This document shows positions 1 through 7,816 of a stretch of DNA of 64,000 nucleotides, in pieces. A model generated the notes under the pieces. That model saw nothing but the letters and a program-made list of their open reading frames with translations. It had not been told where the DNA came from and searched no databases. The position numbers and the translations under genes were made by a program. Within the stretch, counting starts at the first letter, position 1, and each line of letters opens with the position of its first letter. Where the stretch lies: NCBI GenBank assembly GCA_963824905.1, contig CAWGRH010000015.1, forward strand, positions 49,758 to 113,757, read 5' to 3'. The stretch comes from JAJPKK01 sp963824905. GTDB taxonomy: Bacteria > Pseudomonadota > Alphaproteobacteria > Rhizobiales > Xanthobacteraceae.

Positions 1-168
1 CAAATCGAAGATTTCGGCGCGTTGGGAGGCGTTGCCGTGGAGGCAATGGTCGACGGTGATTTCGAGCGCATCCAAGCAATAAATATGCTCGACCGTCCAT
101 TCTGCGATAGCGTTTCGGTAGCCGAGCCCTATCAGCGAGCCCTGCCCTGAACCAATTCTGCCATCCAC
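1..168 (-). CDS. possible partial CDS running off the left edge
   Basis: An open minus-strand frame of 56 codons runs from a GTG at 166-168 to the window edge. A purine-rich stretch (GAGGAAAAGG) lies just upstream of the GTG. Third codon positions are mostly G or C, as in the genes of this genome, and the peptide looks protein-like (it includes GLGYRNAIAEWTVEHIYCLD). I do not recognise a family. The opposite strand is also open over 1-150 but has a poorer third-position bias. It would be the last gene of the minus-strand cassette that starts at 4078. Confidence 0.35.
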   Translation of the reverse strand, partial: MDGRIGSGQGSLIGLGYRNAIAEWTVEHIYCLDALEITVDHCLHGNASQRAEIFDL

Positions 169-208
169 CGCGGAGCCTTTTCCTCATTTCGGCAACGTTG
201 CCAAGGCA

Positions 209-1396
209 TCAACTCACGTCGTTCCCCGCATTAATCAGCATAGGCGGAACTCGAACAGGACACTTCGTACCCGTCGCTAGAAAACTTACAACATCTCGTC
301 CCAGCAGAAAGCACGCTCTTCCGAGTTTTGGTCCATGAATCGCAACCCGGCCGGCCGCGGGTAGCGTCCCGGAGTTGTTATTATACGTCTGGAGTGGATA
401 GCACACCATTTTATTTGAATTATTGGCCGATGCTATAAGTGCGCTCTTATTGTTTTGGAAGGCCGGATCCGCGCTTACCAGTATTGCTGACGCACCACTA
501 TTACGCGCAAAATTCTGAAATATGTTGTCAAATCCTTGTTGCACAGACATAATTGGTGGAGAAAAAGATAGCGGATTAAATTGATAAAACGGCCCACCTG
601 GATTTAGCGCTGCCCACTGCGCCTGTTCTACATAATACATCGCTGAGCCAGGATTCGAGAGAAAAGCGATCTGACTCGGCGGGATATTTAAATCATTCGT
701 GAGATGATTAAAACGATCTGCGTTCCTGGCGATGGTATCCAGATTCACACCTCCGGAAAGATATCTTGCGCCCGCCAAGTCGGCAGTCAAATTACCGAAA
801 ACCGAGAAAAATGGTATGTTACCGGGGTTATATTGAGCCATGGTCGACGCGGCGACGTTACCCCCAAAGGTTATGATGGCAGCAGGCCCCGCGTTGGACA
901 GATTTGTGGCATTAACTGCAAGTGGTGAACCCGGTTCGGTCCCGTATCCTAGATTTTCGTATATTGTAAAATTATATTGAGTCGAGCCTGGCATCTTCCC
1001 TGGCGTCATCCCGAGACCATACTGAAGCCACGTCTGGAAAGTGGTATTGGAGTATTGGATACTCGACAAAATTCCTATAGTGGGTGGCGCCGCCAGCGCC
1101 GCCGCGTGAGCCGCGTGAGCCGCCCGCCCCCCGGTTACCGTCAGAGTTGCCGTTGCCGTTCCGTCGATACCAGTAACTGATACAGCAATGGTAGCCGGAC
1201 CGGGCCCAGAACTGTAAGAGACATTTATTTTAGTAGCAGTAGAACTAGAAATAGACACTGTATTGCCATTAAACCAAACTTGGCAAGTACTGTCGAAATA
1301 ACCGTTAATTTCAATTGCGTTATTTGCCGTGTTAGGAGGAATAGTACCTGGAGGAACACTATTTGGATTAATGCTAGTAATCACAGGCGCTGGCAT
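209..1396 (-). CDS. IPT/TIG domain fused to an ABC substrate-binding-like domain (copy A)
   Basis: A 395-aa protein. Residues ~3-90 look like an IPT/TIG immunoglobulin-like fold (opens PAPVITSINPNSVPPG, Ser/Thr/Val-rich strands). An Ala/His linker (AAHAAHAAALAAPP) follows, then a domain that aligns by eye with the protein at 1906-2820. Shared blocks are TIGILSSI.YS, a TFGG turn, a VSAD..F..NK..LI motif and CYPL.TY.N. The second domain resembles the PF04392-type ABC substrate-binding fold. There is no signal peptide or lipobox, so a classical periplasmic binding role is doubtful. It lies 79 bp after the Cys-tail protein at 1476-1793. The coding DNA is clearly more AT-rich than the rest of the window, suggesting transfer. 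Function unknown. Confidence 0.7.
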   Translation of the reverse strand: MPAPVITSINPNSVPPGTIPPNTANNAIEINGYFDSTCQVWFNGNTVSISSSTATKINVSYSSGPGPATIAVSVTGIDGTATATLTVTGGRAAHAAHAAALAAPPTIGILSSIQYSNTTFQTWLQYGLGMTPGKMPGSTQYNFTIYENLGYGTEPGSPLAVNATNLSNAGPAAIITFGGNVAASTMAQYNPGNIPFFSVFGNLTADLAGARYLSGGVNLDTIARNADRFNHLTNDLNIPPSQIAFLSNPGSAMYYVEQAQWAALNPGGPFYQFNPLSFSPPIMSVQQGFDNIFQNFARNSGASAILVSADPAFQNNKSALIASANNSNKMVCYPLQTYNNNSGTLPAAGRVAIHGPKLGRACFLLGRDVVSFLATGTKCPVRVPPMLINAGNDVS

Positions 1397-1475
1397 TTTT
1401 GTATCCTCTATCCGTTAGTTGCTTGCTTGTACAAAGGACACCAATTACTACATACAGAACGGGGCGCTCCCGCGG

Positions 1476-1793
1476 TTATGCACTACAGCCGCAGCCGCAG
1501 CCGCACGAGTGCACGTCCTTGCTGTTCCACCGCGCATGGCTCTTGTTCGGATAAAGCCGCCAGCCCAACACGAAGTGTTGCCCGCCTTTGTCGCCCTTCT
1601 TCACGGATCGCATCGCCTTCTCGATCAGCTTGGCGAGCTCGCGGTTCGCTTCATATCCGCATTTGTCGGTGGCGTTGACGTGCTTGGCGTCGGTCTTGAC
1701 GCCCGGCAACGCGGCGCGTCCCTTTCCGTTCGATGTCCGGTGGGCGCTTTGCTTGAGCTTGGCGCGCGTAACCTTGGGGTAGATTTCAGGCAT
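1476..1793 (-). CDS. 105-aa protein with C-terminal CGCGCGC tail (copy A)
   Basis: A small basic protein of unknown family. Residues 1-40 are Lys/Arg-rich (MPEIYPKVTRAKLK...). The middle has one Cys (C45, KCGYEANREL) and a probable helix (RELAKLIEKAMRS). A conserved block HFVLGWRLYPNKSHARWN precedes the last nine residues CGCGCGCSA, which place Cys at 97, 99, 101 and 103. It has the same length as the protein at 2870-3187 and matches it at 93 of 105 positions. A GGGAGA ribosome-binding site precedes the ATG. The tail could bind metal, or could be a modified peptide core, but no YcaO, radical-SAM or lanthipeptide enzyme is visible nearby. Function not assigned. Confidence 0.75.
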   Translation of the reverse strand: MPEIYPKVTRAKLKQSAHRTSNGKGRAALPGVKTDAKHVNATDKCGYEANRELAKLIEKAMRSVKKGDKGGQHFVLGWRLYPNKSHARWNSKDVHSCGCGCGCSA

Positions 1794-1905
1794 TGCATGG
1801 TCTCCCTTCGATAATCCACGCCGCAGATATCACCCCTGCGGCTTCGGGTCTTTCGGCACTTCACCAGCACTGTGTCGAAAGTCATTCAAGTCGTCCTTCG
1901 GACGC

Positions 1906-2820
1906 CTAGAGCTGCACAGGCGGCGCCTGCGCAATTGCTACGATCGCCGGGTTCGGATTCGCGCCGCGAAGTATGGTCGCCGCCATCACGCCCATCTCGT
2001 AATAGGCCGACCGCGGGTCGATCGGATTGACCTCGTGAAGATCGGGACCGATGATCACTGCGCTGCCATGGGTCGGCTGAACCGAACCGTTCGTATTTCG
2101 ATATGTCAGCAGCGGGTAGCAGATGTATTTTCCGGACCCATCGGCCGCCCGGATCAGGTCGTCCTTGTGCTTGTGGAAATAAGCGTCGGCGCTGATGACG
2201 ATCGCCTGAATGTTTGCCGGAAAGCCGGTGAAATCCCGCGGGAAATTGGCGGGATCGGTCCACCCGTTGACCGCGTCTACCACCGCTCCCCCCGTCCAGT
2301 GCGCCGGACTTGCCTCCACGGGCCCCATCACCGAGTGCGAGTTGTAGAGCAGCCCCACATTCTGCGCATTAGCGGCCTTCCCGTTATTGACCAACCAATT
2401 GATGCGTGGCCCGTCGTGGGTGAAGCTTTGAAGGTTACAGCATCCTACGAAATTGCCGTCGACCGGTTGAATAAAGCCCGGTGACAGACCTCCAATCAAG
2501 GAAATGAATTTGATGCTGCCTCCCGCCTGCTTTGCCGCCTCGCAGGCAATAAGACCACCAAAGGTAACGATCAGGTCCGCTCCAGAACCTTCCAGCGTCA
2601 CCGCTGCATCGCGCAAGGCTCGGCCATATCCCTTGTCTTCCAAGATGTTGAAGTGGGCAGACGTGTTTAGGCCGGCGAGAAAGCTGGTCTGCATGGCTCC
2701 GCTGTAGTGGATGCTCGATAAAATCCCGATCGTCGGCGTGACGACGGGAGCTGGCCCGGTCTGCGTAATCTGACGTCGCCCGTGCGGGTCTATATCGATT
2801 TCAATTTTTATGACCGTCAT
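1906..2820 (-). CDS. ABC substrate-binding-like protein without signal peptide (copy B)
   Basis: A 304-aa protein. After ~28 residues (MTVIKIEIDIDPHGRRQ...) comes a Rossmann-like periplasmic-binding fold: TPTIGILSSIHYSG, a DLIVTFGGLIACEAAKQAG block, VGLLYNSHSVMG, AIVISADAYFHKHKDDLI and KYICYPLLTYRN. It is a paralogue of the C-terminal part of 209-1396 but lacks the TIG domain. It resembles the TrpX/PF04392 family, yet no signal peptide, lipobox, permease or ATPase accompanies it. A cytoplasmic sensor or scaffold role is as likely as transport. It begins 49 bp after the Cys-tail protein at 2870-3187, so the two form a unit that is repeated at 209-1793. Confidence 0.7.
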   Translation of the reverse strand: MTVIKIEIDIDPHGRRQITQTGPAPVVTPTIGILSSIHYSGAMQTSFLAGLNTSAHFNILEDKGYGRALRDAAVTLEGSGADLIVTFGGLIACEAAKQAGGSIKFISLIGGLSPGFIQPVDGNFVGCCNLQSFTHDGPRINWLVNNGKAANAQNVGLLYNSHSVMGPVEASPAHWTGGAVVDAVNGWTDPANFPRDFTGFPANIQAIVISADAYFHKHKDDLIRAADGSGKYICYPLLTYRNTNGSVQPTHGSAVIIGPDLHEVNPIDPRSAYYEMGVMAATILRGANPNPAIVAIAQAPPVQL

Positions 2821-2869
2821 AGACTAACTTCGCTCCCGGCCGGAATGGCTTGACGGTGCGATTGCGCGA

Positions 2870-3187
2870 TTACGCGCTGCATCCGCAACCACATCCACAC
2901 GAATGCACGTCCGTGTTGTTCCACCGAGCATGGCTCTTGTTCGGGTAGAGCCGCCAGCCCAACACGAAGTGCTGGCCGCCCTTGTCGGTCTTCTTCATGG
3001 AGCGCATCGCCTTTTGGATCAGCCTGGCGAGCTCGCGATTCGCTTGGTATCCGCATTTGTCGGTGGCATTGACATGCTTGGCGTCGGTCTTGACGCCCGG
3101 AAGTGGAGCACGCCCCTTTCCGTCCGATGTCCTCCGAGCGCTTCGCTTGAGCTTGGCGCGCGTAACTTTGGGCAAGATTTCAGGCAT
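2870..3187 (-). CDS. 105-aa protein with C-terminal CGCGCGC tail (copy B)
   Basis: Near-identical paralogue of the protein at 1476-1793 (12 substitutions in 105 residues, none in the last 13). It has the same Lys/Arg-rich N terminus, C45 in KCGYQANREL, and the terminal CGCGCGCSA with Cys at 97/99/101/103. A start at 3187 is chosen because it gives the same length and N terminus as copy A; the frame is open 66 bp further upstream. The tail and the HFVLGWRLYPNKSHARWN block are identical in both copies, which points to selection on the C-terminal half. Family and function unknown. Confidence 0.75.
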   Translation of the reverse strand: MPEILPKVTRAKLKRSARRTSDGKGRAPLPGVKTDAKHVNATDKCGYQANRELARLIQKAMRSMKKTDKGGQHFVLGWRLYPNKSHARWNNTDVHSCGCGCGCSA

Positions 3188-3253
3188 GGTCGCTGTCCCT
3201 TCGACTAGACGTTCCGGCGGCAGCCGAGTTGGCGCTCGGCCCGGAAGTTGCAT

Positions 3254-4078
3254 TCACGTTTCGCTCGCCGCATTCGAACCATCACGGGCGGTACCTCCGG
3301 CGATGACCGTTCGTTTCCAATTTTGTTCAAGGTCTGCGAGGGAAATTCCATAGCTACCAATCCATCGATCAGCCGAGCCCGCGTCCTGCATAAGCGGCAC
3401 CAGCGGCGTCCTGCCATATATAGACTTCAATTTGTCGAGCCCGAACGTTTCGGCGAGAAACCGGGTGAATGATCCCGTGACCGCATAAATATTGGCTTGT
3501 CCCGACGGATTTTCTCCATGAAACGTATCCCCGACCTGGAGCACCAGCGGATTGGGCGTGGCGATTTTATCGAGGGCACTCAGTTGTATCAGCCCGAGGC
3601 AATCAAAAGCATCGTCTGCAATTCGAGGAAGCATTTCTCTCACACGTTGTCGCGCCGTGTCGTGAAGCGGCTGACCAAAATTTGGAAACGCCGGATTTCC
3701 TCCAATTTCTGCCTGGACGTAAACGGCCAATCCTTCGGCCAGAAAGCGGTTGGCATTTGGGAAAAAAACATGAGTCAACTCATGCGCAATAGCGGCCCTT
3801 CTCTCGGCCACACGCCAAGATGGAAACTCCATATGTCCATGCAGACCGGACCAAGCCGGATTTAGCGCCCTCGATATTCTAAACCTTTGCGAGACGGTAA
3901 CATGCAGCTCCGATACTGGCAAGGGCTTCCAACCTTGCTCAAAGGCCCATGCCAGCAACCGTTCAAGGTCATCAAAAAAATCGACTTTGAATTTAGTTTG
4001 ATGCGCCTCCGTCAATGATCGTTCTTTGTTTTGGTCAGAAGGCTCAAAAAAGAAAGCTATATCTCGGCGATTGACCAT
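3254..4078 (-). CDS. HExxH gluzincin-like metallopeptidase
   Basis: A 274-aa protein with the zinc motif HELTH at residues 99-103 and a probable third ligand Glu115 in RFLAEGLAVY, twelve residues on, as in gluzincin-type proteases with an ExxA/G helix. No signal peptide or membrane segment is seen, so it is probably cytoplasmic. It is the first gene of the minus-strand cassette and lies 66 bp before the Cys-tail protein at 2870-3187. A role in processing that small protein is an attractive but untested inference. The coding DNA is AT-richer than the genes to its right. I cannot assign a named peptidase family with confidence. Confidence 0.65.
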   Translation of the reverse strand: MVNRRDIAFFFEPSDQNKERSLTEAHQTKFKVDFFDDLERLLAWAFEQGWKPLPVSELHVTVSQRFRISRALNPAWSGLHGHMEFPSWRVAERRAAIAHELTHVFFPNANRFLAEGLAVYVQAEIGGNPAFPNFGQPLHDTARQRVREMLPRIADDAFDCLGLIQLSALDKIATPNPLVLQVGDTFHGENPSGQANIYAVTGSFTRFLAETFGLDKLKSIYGRTPLVPLMQDAGSADRWIGSYGISLADLEQNWKRTVIAGGTARDGSNAASET

Positions 4079-4193
4079 CGGCGTCCCTAAGTATCGTCTT
4101 TAACGATTGCAGCATGGTATCAGAATTGCTGGCCGCGTCTCGCTTGCGCGGTGCCGCGCCGTGGGCCCCTGGCTCGACCGGGACCTTGTGCGC

Positions 4194-5468
4194 TTATTCC
4201 TTCCGCTCATCGCGCGGGCCGTGGTCCGAGCGGTTCTCGCCACCGCCGTCGCCGCCCATACGGAAGCTGTTGCCGTCGATATCTTCGACGGTCATCTCCC
4301 GCATGCCCCAGGGATAGTCGGTCGGCGGCTTGCGGATGATCGCCCCGGCCTTCTTGTAGGTCTCGTACAGCGCGTCGACGTCCTGCACGAAAACGGCGAG
4401 CCATGCGCGAGGGCCGCCTTGCGGGTTCAGCGACAGGAAGAGCTCGACCTGCTGGCGCCGGACGCACGCGAAATCAGGCGGGTTGCCCCATTCCCATTTC
4501 TTCTCGAAGCCGAGCTTGGTGACGTAATACTCCATTGACGCCGTCATGTCCTTGACCGTCAGGATCGGCACCACGATCTCGAAGCGGTTTTCCGAGCGCT
4601 CGCCGGGATTTGCGCCGGCCGCGACCAGGGCCGCGGTGATGTCCGGATGCGTCCGCGCTGTCGCAAGCCCAAGCGGCGTGTAGCCTCGACTGTCCTCGGC
4701 TGAGGGGTCGGCGCCGAGCTCCAACAGCAATCGCACCATCTGCGGCCGGTTCTTGAGCACAGCGAGATGAAGCGGCGTCCGATAATGTTCGAAGCGGCTC
4801 ATCTTCTGCACTTGCAGAAGCTTCGGATCGTCGGCGACCAGCCGCCGGACGAGGTCGTCACGGCCGAGCGCGACCGCGGAAAAGATCGTCGGTTTGGCGC
4901 CGCGGTCGAGCAGGAAGTCGGCAACCTCCTTGCGCACCTCCTTGAAGCAGGTCGCCCAGCCCAGTGCGCCGATCCGGTGCTCGTCGCCTTCGCCGTCGAC
5001 GTCGGCGCCGGCGTCGATCAGCCGCCTGACGATGTCGAGGCTGCCATGTTGGACCGCCCAATGGAGCGCGGTCGCATTGTCGAACGCATCGCGCGTCGCG
5101 ATGTCGAAGCCGTGCCGGATGAGCACGTCGACGCAATCGCGATGCCCCTGCGCGGCCACGATATGCAGCAGCGGTCGATTCCAGTTGCTGCCGGTGATCG
5201 TGATTTTCCGCGGATGCGCGGTGAGCAGCGTGTCGAGATCGTCCGCGCGCCCCTCTTTGGCGGCGGCGATGATCTGGCCGTCGAGGCTCGAGGCATCGAC
5301 CTGCGCTTTGAGCGCACGCCAGCTCGAAAAGCCGTACTCGTTGGCGATTGCGAGCTGCGCCTCGTGGAGCTTTGCCTGCGGATCGTGCTCGCGCAGCGTG
5401 GCGAGCCGCTCCTTGGCGGATTTCTTGAGCCAGTCGATATGAGGTTGAGGCGGAAGCGCCTTGGGCAT
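4194..5468 (-). CDS. ankyrin-repeat protein fused to a VOC (glyoxalase/bleomycin-resistance) domain
   Basis: A 424-aa protein in three parts. Residues 1-60 hold the helical leader seen in bacterial ankyrin proteins (IDWLKKSAKERLATLREHDP, EYGFSSWRALKAQV). Residues ~65-295 hold about six ankyrin repeats (RPLLHIVAAQGHRDCVDVLI, TALHWAVQHGSLDIVRRLI, TPLHLAVLKNRPQMVRLLL). Residues ~300-410 form a VOC domain (VVPILTVKDMTASMEYYVTK, ELFLSLNPQGG, DIDGNSFRMGG). The C terminus is a short acidic and basic tail. VOC domains bind a metal or small hydrophobic compounds, and ankyrins bind proteins. The pairing suggests a binding or sensing protein rather than a known enzyme. It is divergent from the serine hydrolase at 5735. 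Confidence 0.8.
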   Translation of the reverse strand: MPKALPPQPHIDWLKKSAKERLATLREHDPQAKLHEAQLAIANEYGFSSWRALKAQVDASSLDGQIIAAAKEGRADDLDTLLTAHPRKITITGSNWNRPLLHIVAAQGHRDCVDVLIRHGFDIATRDAFDNATALHWAVQHGSLDIVRRLIDAGADVDGEGDEHRIGALGWATCFKEVRKEVADFLLDRGAKPTIFSAVALGRDDLVRRLVADDPKLLQVQKMSRFEHYRTPLHLAVLKNRPQMVRLLLELGADPSAEDSRGYTPLGLATARTHPDITAALVAAGANPGERSENRFEIVVPILTVKDMTASMEYYVTKLGFEKKWEWGNPPDFACVRRQQVELFLSLNPQGGPRAWLAVFVQDVDALYETYKKAGAIIRKPPTDYPWGMREMTVEDIDGNSFRMGGDGGGENRSDHGPRDERKE

Positions 5469-5734
5469 GACACACCTTCTTTCGTTGCGCCCGGCGTCCG
5501 CGGCTCACGGGCAAGAAAGAAGGGTGGTGATCTTCAAAGCGCTGATAAGGCGGGTTCAACCCTTCACGCGGACCGTAGGTCGCCTTGCCGACCTCTGAAA
5601 CCAATATCCGCCTTTTCCGCTGAAAGTGTCAACGCGGTGCGGGCCACGAGATGATATCGACGGGCCATCTCGCACGGCCGGACATTCGCGAAAATGATAT
5701 GCTGCGAGAAATGCCGACGTGAACGGAGAGTATC

Positions 5735-7385
5735 GTGCCTTCATTGCCAAGTCGGCGCATCGCGGCGTCGGTTGTCGGGGTTTGCCTCGTGACGGGCATG
5801 TCGGCCAATGCGGGGCCACTGCCGGAGCGCGTGGAAAAAGCCGCGCAGGAGCGGATCGCGGCGGGAATCTATCGGACGCTGGCGTTCGGCGTCGTCGACG
5901 GTGACAAGAGCGAGGTCGTGGTTTTCGGCGCGCTCGACACCGGCAAGGCGCCCGACGGGGACACCGTCTATGAAATCGGCTCAGTCACCAAGACCTTCAC
6001 GGCGACGCTCCTCGCCAAGGCGGTGCTCGCGGGTCGCGTAACGCTCGACACGCCGGTCGCGCGGCTGCTGTCGGATTTCAAGATTTCCGTCGCGCGGGGC
6101 CAAGGAGATCACGCTCGGCGAGCTGGCCACGCAGGATTCCGGCCTGCCACGGTTGCCTGCGAACCTGCTGCGGCGAGATCCGCAAAATCCCTATGCCGAC
6201 TACGACGCCGCGAAATTGAAAGCCTTTCTTGCCGAATACGAGCTGCCGCGCGATCCCGGCGCGGCCTACGAATACTCCAATCTCGGCTTCGGGATTTTGG
6301 GATATGCGCTGGCGCAGTCGGCGCACATGACCTATGGCGTCCTGACGGCGCAAGAGATTTTCAAGCCGCTCGGCATGACGATGAGCGGCATGGCGCTCAC
6401 CGACGCCATGCGCGCCCGTCTCGCGCCAGGTCACAACGCCACGGGCCGGCCGGTAAAGAATTGGGACTTCGACTCAATGGCCGGCGCCGGCGCCATCCGA
6501 TCCACCGCCAACGACATGCTGCGCTATCTCAGGGCGAATATGGGTATCGACTCCTCACCGCTGGGGGCCGCGATGAAATTCGCGCAGCAGCCTCGCCGGG
6601 ACGCGTTCCGCGGTATGCGCATCGGGCTCGCCTGGATGACGACAGGCAGCGGGATCGTCTGGCACAATGGCGAGACCGGCGGATATGCGAGCTTCATCGG
6701 TTTCACGGCCGACCGGCGGCACGGCGTCGTCATCCTCTCCGACGCGGCCGTAGTGGTCGACGACCTCGGGTTTGCGACACTCAATCCGCAGGCCGAAATC
6801 GCGCCCACGCCCAAAGCGATCGCCCTGCCCGTCGCGGCGCTCGCGGACTATGTCGGGACCTACAAGCTTGGCGACAATTTCCTGTTGAAGGTCTTTCGCG
6901 TGAACGACGCATTGTTTGCCCAGGCGACCGGGCAAGGCCCCGTCCCGATTTTTCCCTCCGCGCCCAACGAGTTTTTCGCCCGCGTCGCCGGCATCAGCAT
7001 CAGCTTCACGCGCGATCACGACGGCGCGGTCGACGGACTCGTGCTGCACCAGAAGGGCGACCGCAAAGCTCCCAGGTTGAGCGCCTCCGAGCTTCCGCCC
7101 GAGCCTAAGGAGATCAAGCTCGGCGCCGCCGCGCTCGGCGATTACGTCGGCAAGTACCGGTTCAATTTCGGCATCCTCGATGTCGTGCTCAAGAGCGACG
7201 TTCTCGAAGCGCAGCTGACCGGACAGTCCGCCATCCCGATCTTCGCAAGCGCGACGGACAAGTTCTTTTATAAGGTCGTCGACGCGCAGCTCGACTTCCA
7301 ACGCGATGCGGGCGGCAAAATCGTCGCCGTCGTCCTGCACCAGAACGGGCGCGACATGCGGGCGCCGCGAATGACGGATCAATGA
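5735..7385 (+). CDS. class C beta-lactamase-like serine hydrolase, frameshifted
   Basis: Starts at GTG 5735 behind GGAGAG. It has an N-terminal signal peptide ending near MSANAG, then the beta-lactamase fold with the nucleophile motif SVTK (YEIGSVTKTFTATLL) and the YSN motif (YEYSNLGFGILGYAL), a penicillin-binding-protein/esterase-type hydrolase. Two C-terminal repeats (DYVGTYKL..., DYVGKYRFN...) match the DUF3471-like tail of such enzymes. The frame changes once. Homology leaves frame 2 at DFKI and resumes in frame 3 at PSRGAKEITLGEL, which is restored by removing one T from the TTT at 6084-6086. This is probably an insertion error. The periplasmic substrate is unknown. Confidence 0.8.
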
Positions 7386-7391
7386 TGGCGC

Positions 7392-7690
7392 ATGTCGGAC
7401 CCGGGCTGCCCAGCCTTCGCCGCCCTTTCGCCGAAACCGACGTCGAACCGGGTCACGGCGACGCTCGAGGATGGCCGCACCGCGTCGCGGCAAGTCGACG
7501 ACTTGCCCGGCTTCGCGGGCCGTCCGCTCGAACGCGACGACGTCGAGCGGAAATTCCGCGGCAATGTCGCCGCGCGCCTGACGGCGCAGGTCGGACGCGG
7601 GCGGCGCTGGATGCGCTTTGGAATCTCGAGCGGCAGCGCGAGGTCGGCGGGATCGCCGCAAGTTTTTCTGCAAGGCCTCGCGATCTCTAG
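7392..7690 (+). pseudogene. C-terminal remnant of an MmgE/PrpD gene
   Basis: Only the last ~85 residues of an MmgE/PrpD-type protein can be read. One frame gives RVTATLEDGRTASRQVDDLP...ADVERKF-like text (here RDDVERKFRGNVAARL). Homology then continues in another frame as RAALDALWNLERQREVGGIA. The change of frame near 7590 corresponds to a one-base loss, opposite in sign to the other frame breaks in this window, and no N-terminal part is present. It abuts the serine hydrolase stop. The complete family members at 8862-10301 and 33559-35070 show the same C-terminal block. The rest of 7386-7816 shows no other gene. Confidence 0.6.
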
Positions 7691-7816
7691 ACTCGAACGC
7701 GGTTACACGGACTGCGCGAACCGAAAGAGAGCAAGGTCATCAGGAGGCCGCCGGCGAAACCTACGCGATCTAACGCGTCTCTCCTTCAGGTGGTCACCGC
7801 GATCCGCCGGCGGCGC

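Noticed and set aside
1476..3187. Assignment of the Cys-tail proteins as a known RiPP (bacteriocin) class
   Set aside because: No YcaO, radical-SAM, lanthionine synthetase or dedicated exporter is nearby, so the label would be unsupported.
6555..7673. Long minus-strand open frame opposite the serine hydrolase
   Set aside because: It is the mirror of a real gene in GC-rich DNA; the product is Arg/Glu/Asp/Gly-rich with no recognisable motif.
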